Part shown: positions 57,733 to 64,000 of the stretch, piece by piece | Position numbering within the stretch: position 1 is the stretch's first letter | Layout: each line of letters opens with the position of its first letter | DNA from: Mactra quadrangularis | Lineage: Eukaryota > Mollusca > Bivalvia > Venerida > Mactridae | Direction of reading: 5' to 3' | Assembly (NCBI GenBank): GCA_025267735.1 | Contig: CM046311.1 | Location: 27,261,399-27,325,398 of the forward strand | Length of the DNA stretch: 64,000 nucleotides | Translations under genes and position numbers: made by a program | Notes under the pieces: generated by a model | What the model saw: the letters and a program-made list of their open reading frames with translations, nothing else | Told to the model about the DNA's origin: nothing | Databases searched by the model: none

Positions 57733-60119
57733 TAGGGTTGGGCAAATATTAACTTTTTTTAAAAGGTGCAAACCAAACGGGTGTTTTATATGGCCAAATT
57801 ATGTGCTGAGTCTGAATATCACAATTAAAATTTTCTACAATTACGTTTTAGGTTCACTTTTTGCGAAAATTCAAAATGGCCTCCAAAATGGCCGATTTTG
57901 GTTATGCGGGACAATATAATGTTGTCATTATAGCTTGTAATATATCATTTTATAGGTTTTTATGGTTGATAAACACGTTTTTGAGGTTAAAATGACAAAA
58001 ATAAGTAGTGAAAGCTTTATTTATTGATAATTTATACAATATTTTGGCAAGACAGTACATATTTTCGATTATTCTGTAAGACAATTACAAAATATGCTAC
58101 ATGATCAAAGAGTTTGTTTTAAAACACTGTCATATATAAAGCAAAACATCATTTTCTGGTTTTATGCTTTTGGTTTAATTTGTTTTCAGGGAGTATTTCC
58201 ATTTTGAGTTTACTATCTGTTTTTATGTGTCGCATTTGGTGTAGATGCGACACAGTTGTGGCTCTTAGATATCTTACTTCACATATCAATCGTTTTTCTG
58301 TTTGTGAATCCTTAGCAAATCAACTGATTTCAGTGTGAATGGACCGATATTAGTTTGTTCAAAATATAATTCAGCAGATAGATATCGTTCTTTTGTTTTT
58401 ATCACTCCATCAATTATGTGAGCATATAACATATCTTAATCATGTAAGCTTTTATAGTGATTACCTCTCTTTGCAAGTTTAGCAAGTTCATCGTTGTAAA
58501 ATTTTTAATCTCCGAGGGCTCCTGTGATGAACAATTATTTTTTACATGTTACATATCAGCTCTCAATCAACTTAACAGATAACAAGCATATCTATAAGTC
58601 CATGCGGACAACAACAGGATAATCTTCAATATACAGGCTAGAATCCATCAAACTATAACAAATCTCATCAACTTGACAGATGCTTAATGATATTTTAAAT
58701 TGAATGACAACTTTAAAGATGAAAATGAAACTATTTAGAAGGAAATATTTGTGTATAAAACTACACAACAATGTCTAAATGAATATAGCATGAAAGAATG
58801 TGAACAAGGCGCAATACCTTTGTGTTATTATGGCCAGATCACTTCACCTTAATCTTACATCACAAAGGAGTATCAGCTTTCACATAAGCAATTACATATC
58901 TAAAGACTTATAATACATAGGCACTTGAAACAGAAATCAATGGAAGTATTTGTGCATAGTCTTGTACATTCCACTCCCACATTGACTTTTGCATGGTCTA
59001 AATATTGTACTACCAGCCTACCAAATCAAAAACTGCAACAGGTTCAAAATTGTACTGATAGAGTGGTCTTGATAACTCCATTAGAGCAACCGGAGCTGTG
59101 CTCCTAAAGTCTCCATTGACTATCAATTAAAGTTAGAAGAATCATGTCTGAAGTCCTTCTAATGACCTTGCATCATGTTACTTTAGAACCTTTTCGTCCA
59201 AGTGAGATCTCGAGGTCAATTTTGGCTCCGATATAAAAGTTACATATGCTAACTATGCTATTTTCGCCTCCGTCATTATTAATTTCCAACATATTCATTC
59301 ATGGAAAAGGAATATATTTGTCTAAAGGTTCATAACTTTTAACACAACTATGAAATCAAAACTTCATATACATGTATAAATGTACAGATACAGCTAGTAC
59401 AAGCATGTTCGAGTTATAATTTTCAACTTAATAGAATAATTTCAAAATTAAATTTTTATGATTAAGGAAAACATTAACAAAATCTGCAATGCATCAAAAT
59501 CTATAAACAGTAAAGCATTTAAAACCAGTAGATGGATTGTATTTTAATTATTAATAGCACTTTAAAGTCATTATACAATAAAACAGAAAGAGCGGCATAG
59601 CTCGATGAATGCAATTTGGCTATTGCCATTAAAGCTAGTATGTGCATACTTAATAAAGGTGATAAAATTTCATTCTTAGTAGCATTAATATAATCAAAAG
59701 CAGAAATAAGTATGACAATAGTAATATGCAAGCTGAAAAAAGCCTATGAAAAGATTTATAGGAAATTGATTTAATGCAAAAGTAGATATTATTCTACGAA
59801 ATTGTGTGATTTTGACTAAAAAATTGTATAAATTATCAATAAATATAGCTTCCCATACATATTTTGTTATTTTTAACCTCAAAAACGTGTTTATCATCCT
59901 TAAAAACCTACAAAATGATATATTACAAGCTATGGGGAAAATATAAAATAGTTCTACATTACTAAAATCGGCCATTTTGGCGGCCATTTTGAATTTTCGC
60001 AAAAAGTGAACCTAAAACGTCACCGGAGACAATTTTAAAGGTCATATTTGGAATCAGTGCATCATTTGGCCATATAAAACACCCGTTTCAAAAAAAAGTT
60101 GGTGATTTGCCCAACCCTA
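57733..60119. mobile_element. 2.39-kb non-autonomous element with about 310-bp TIRs (hAT-like ends)
   Basis: TAGGGTTGGGCAAAT at 57,733 and its complement ending at 60,119 begin long inverted repeats. The first ~310 bp align with the complement of the last ~315 bp at roughly 85% by eye, including GTTTTATATGGCCAAAT, GTTTTAGGTTCACTTTTTGC and GATAAACACGTTTTTGAGGT. ATGTAATT lies directly after the right end (60,120-60,127) and three bases before the left end (57,722-57,729), an approximate 8-bp duplication. The 1.8-kb interior has no transposase domain. Open frames over CAAAATGGCCGCCAAAATGG are by-products of the TIR. Confidence 0.85.
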
Positions 60120-63100
60120 ATGTAATTACAACTCAGTTTCATAATCAGCCTTGCACAACATGGATGGGTACAAAGGAGTAGGTGCGATTCGGCCCTGTAA
60201 AATCGCAGAATTTTAAATGTACGATTTCGGCCATTATATTTCTCATACAAATAGATCTATCTTTTAACTTTAAGAAAATGTAAAATATGTGTCCATTCAA
60301 GTCTATTTTGACTGCTCATGGGGCCCTTGAATAGGGTCAGGTGCGGCGAAATTCACTAAATTTGACGGATTTTGACCTCTTCTGCTGTCATTTTCAATAC
60401 GAGTGCAGCATTGCAAAGATTTGAAATTTTCAGGAAATGTTTATTTTATCATAATAAAAAGCTGAGCGAAATATAAAATCTTTGTCTTTTTGCACTCATA
60501 TTCAATTTTGAAAAAAGTGTTTAAAAATCATTACTGAAATCCAAGGGACGCAACTTCGACTTGTTTGTACTAGCGTCCATAACAACGGTTTTGTAACTAA
60601 ATTTATGTGTTTACCAGTCTCATTTAAGAACAAAAGTGTTATGCATATACTTTTCTATGTATTTACTATTCACATTCACAACTATAAGGGGAAATCACTC
60701 GTTATCAGCATTAGATTCAATTAAAAATCTTGGGCTAAAAATAGCTCATTGACCTGAATGCATAAATCAAGATGGCAGCCTCCATGAATATGTCAGCAAA
60801 GTATAATTGCTGTACTTTTTTTGGAAAATACGAAGTAAACAGAGGATACTGGAGAATTTATGGACTTGGTGGCTAATATTAAATGCTTGTTTTAGTCTGT
60901 GGAATAAGCAATGAAGCCGACATGAAAGGAGTGAATGACGTCAATACACACAAGTTCAATACACGGCGACTTTGAACTTAGATCAACATGAAATTATGAT
61001 AACACTGTCTATTTACGTTATGCAGATTGGCTGTATGGTTGACTAGTCTCTCTGTATATAAAGTAAATGGTGTTTGTCACATCATCTAAGAACAATTGAA
61101 CAAATGGATGCGGTGATTTTGCATGCTATATGTTACTACTGGGTCAGAATTTAACTTCTACTTTCGGTTTCAAATCAGCATAGACATAACTCCCTGAAAT
61201 CAGGTAGGCCTGCATGTAGATCTAGATGATTTAAAATTTTTCACAAAAATTTTCATTATAGCTGTAATATTGGTATATCTTGGCATTGAAACCAGTTCCT
61301 GATGTTCTGTCATACATGTATATAGTTATACAAGTCAAAAGCAATGCTTGGGTTTGATATGACAAGTAATTACAAAATTGATTGCCCTAATTTCTAAACT
61401 ATAACATGAACAGTACACGCAGTTTGTTAGAGGATTGTTAGACCATACATTTGTAAATACACCTCATAAATATGACAAATTGTCAATTATGCTTCATGTT
61501 GCTAACCTTTGGTGTAAATACACCTCATAAACATGACAAATTATCAATATATGCTTCATGTTGCTAAACTTGTTAGCAATCTACTTATTATAGCCCAGTT
61601 GTAAGTTGTATATTACATTTGATGTTGCAAAGCTGGGCTCATTCTCATAAACAACTGCCTTGGACAATTTTCCAGAACTTGCTTGTACCAAATTGATGTA
61701 GGATGCAAAAATAAATATTCAATAGGAAGAAAAGTTGCTTATGAATATAACAAAATAAAAACTCTAAATATAGACTTCATGTACAGCCTTGCTAGTCTGC
61801 AAATATGCTGCAATGAATAGATTTTATTTGAAGCCATGGTGAATGACAATTTTCTTTTAATCTGATTTCATCTACTTGTACCTAATGTTTTTAAAAATGT
61901 ACTATTTGTAACTTAATCAAATACAAAAACTGACAAATAGTAGAGGAATGAAAATAATTGCTTTTCCTTGAGCAAAACAAATGATTCAAACAAGTTTGTC
62001 AAACCCCTACAAAAATGATAAAATCTGGTATTTACACAATGAGTATTTATACACTAATTTTGTTATGTACAAGATTTAGACACAAATCTGACTTAAATAT
62101 AGATGAATTTTGTAATGTTTTGTACATCTTGATGTACAGTTTTACTTTAATATCAAGGTATACTTCATATTCAATCCTTTTGTGTTTGCAGTTCACTATT
62201 TCTATTCACTGATTAGGACAATTTCAATAATATACCTTCTTTGTTTCACACTTATACATGTTAAAGCTATATGATTAACTATATGTTGCAAATGATCAAA
62301 CATAAAAGTCTATCTGTGCTCTCATAAGAAGACATATGAAGTAATATGTCTTAACATATGACTGCAGCTTGATAATTGCCTGATGAAAAAAATAATATTT
62401 TGCATGGACATCCTGCAAGTGTTTGATATTTTTTTCATTTCACAGTAAAAAGTGAAAATCATTTTCACTTGCTGTTTTGTACAAAATTGGTGTGAAAAGT
62501 ACTATGCTTTTTTGCTCTGTACAAGGAATGACATTATAGATTGTCCAACAGTACTGGTTTCATTCAGGATTATCATAAAAGATAACATCTATGTGAGGAC
62601 TCTTTGTGATGATTTAACTTTTTGTACATTTTGTATCATTGTTGAACACAGTGTGAGCTAAGTGATTCTGTATTCACATTTTTTTCAACAATTAAAATGA
62701 AATCACTGCTGGATTCTATTCACTACTACCTAGACTATTTATTGTATCAAATGCTGAATCTGCTTTAATATGATGAAGGCATAACTGTCATAACTAAGAA
62801 AAAGTAAAGGAATTACATGTACTGTATCTTTTCTATATGATTTTTTCTTTATTTCAACTTGTTCATATTATGCCATCCAATTCTCACAAAATGCAATGCA
62901 ATTTGTAGAAAATATTTAAAAACCTTGATATCCTATTAATAAGTGAACCTTACATCCCTAAAAGCTTGGAAGCTAAATCTCTTATTCAGTTTTCCTGACC
63001 TGAACTCTATTGTATCTTGTTATCCTATTAGGGTTTGATTAACACTTTTTGGACATTTTGAACATTTTATATTAGAAATTAATACAAATTTAATTTTATT

Positions 63101-64000
63101 TTGATCTGATAATTTTAATTTCTATGAAATAATTGGTAAAAAAAATCAGGTTTCATAATCTAGAAAGGTGCATTTCAAATTATTATATTTTCATTTTCTG
63201 TAACAATAGCAACCACAGCTTTCAATAGAAAAGAATAGCATTTGATTGTTGTCTTTATACTGTGCACATCTTGCATACCAAATTTCATTAATTTAGCTTA
63301 TGCAGTATTGTAGCAATGACTGAATCTCATTTTAGAACTATATTTACTTATGATGTTTGCATGGCAACCACTCATAAAAAAGATAGATAATGTGATGTAA
63401 TGTCTGCATAATGATACTATGTAGTAATTAAGCACTGTTCACTTCAATACTGTTTTTTTTATTTTGCCCTATTTGCATGATACATCTTCTCCGACAGATT
63501 TATGTAACTTTTTGTAATGCTCAAAAACTGGGATAATTGTTGCCTTAGAAACGACCTTAGCAACGAGTAACTAAGTCAGTGCTAATGTATTATTTTTTCT
63601 GTTTCAATTCAATTAAGTGGTAAATGTGATAAAATTTAGAATCAAAACTATTTAAAAACTATATATCTTTGAATATCATAATTTTAGTAAAAGTGATAAA
63701 GTTTCCATGGCAACGAGAACCTATCGACTTAAATGCATTTCTTAAAATGAATTTACTCAATTATAAATGGGATAACCAGAACATTAAAAACAAGGCATGC
63801 ATTTAAAATCCAAACTTCAACTTCAAGCTTTACATTCTTAGAGATAGTATAACATTCTATTTTAAACATGCTATTTCTTGGTATAGAATACATTTATTTT
63901 GTTTCCATGGTAATAAATAATGCAATAAATGAGGTCAGAGTGTTGTGTTGTTAATTTTATATAATTACATCAACATAATGTTTGAATATGGTTTCTTTAG
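60120..64000. other. AT-rich DNA without recognised genes
   Basis: 3.9 kb with only short chance frames. One small tandem repeat (61,453-61,572) is listed separately. Confidence 0.4.
61453..61572. repeat. 60-bp tandem duplication
   Basis: GTAAATACACCTCATAAA...ATGCTTCATGTTGCTAA occurs at 61,453 and again at 61,513, with few differences. Non-coding. Confidence 0.85.

Noticed and set aside
58925..59107. 60-codon frame inside the long-TIR element as a possible transposase remnant
   Set aside because: No hAT transposase motif is recognisable and neighbouring frames do not extend it.
59694..60002. 102-codon frame beginning MRKFKMAAKMADF
   Set aside because: Encoded by the right inverted repeat of the 2.39-kb element; the mirrored left arm does not keep the frame.

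Overview
The window is eukaryotic, AT-rich, intron-bearing nuclear DNA dominated by transposable elements. It shows no host gene that I can recognise. Three features suggest a lophotrochozoan, most likely a bivalve mollusc: long arrays built on the phrase TGACCTTGACCTTTGACC, tRNA-derived SINEs with intact A and B boxes, and an RNase-H-bearing I/Nimb-like LINE. The organism call is an inference from repeat style, not from a marker gene.

Layout. 0-4.1 kb: a palindrome-rich tract, a decayed MITE, a 696-bp terminal-inverted-repeat (TIR) element whose near-identical twin lies at 43,994-44,689, and a SINE with a perfect 13-bp target-site duplication (TSD). 4.7-8.7 kb: a decayed multi-exon Mutator-like transposase gene joined to a YqaJ-type exonuclease domain and ending in a Tudor/chromo-like exon. 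10.0-11.9 kb (minus): a decayed pogo-type transposase with Psq helix-turn-helix, DDD domain and C-terminal PHD-like finger. 11.7-15.8 kb: a long unit found again, in collinear pieces, at 29.4-31.8 kb and 34.6-35.8 kb. One TIR element (13,853-14,802) and one hAT-like MITE (34,674-35,115) are dated relative to that duplication by their empty sites in the paralogous copy. 15.8-23.3 kb: mostly unassigned AT-rich DNA. 23.3-29.2 kb: LINE copy L1 (plus), broken by a nuclear-receptor-motif array that itself contains a 1,178-bp solo LTR; a SINE sits further downstream in the same LINE. 32.1-33.3 kb: a complete but dead Tc1-like transposon. 36.8-42.7 kb: LINE copy L2 (minus), with a 1.03-kb nuclear-receptor-motif element in ORF1. 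45-47 kb: further repeat fragments and a 40-bp self-complementary satellite. 48-64 kb: mainly unassigned AT-rich DNA (possibly intronic or intergenic) with a tRNA-like MITE, a 156/159-bp tandem array that runs into another nuclear-receptor-motif array, and a 2.4-kb long-TIR element.

How it fits together. There is no operon or pathway here. The coherent story is stratigraphy: paralogous copies inside the window supply empty sites for at least five insertions, so element ends, target duplications and insertion order can be read directly. The most unusual items are the Mutator-YqaJ-Tudor gene, the 99.4% identical CACG/GTTACG-rich 696-bp element, the PHD-tailed pogo relic, and the arrays that multiply AGGTCA direct repeats.
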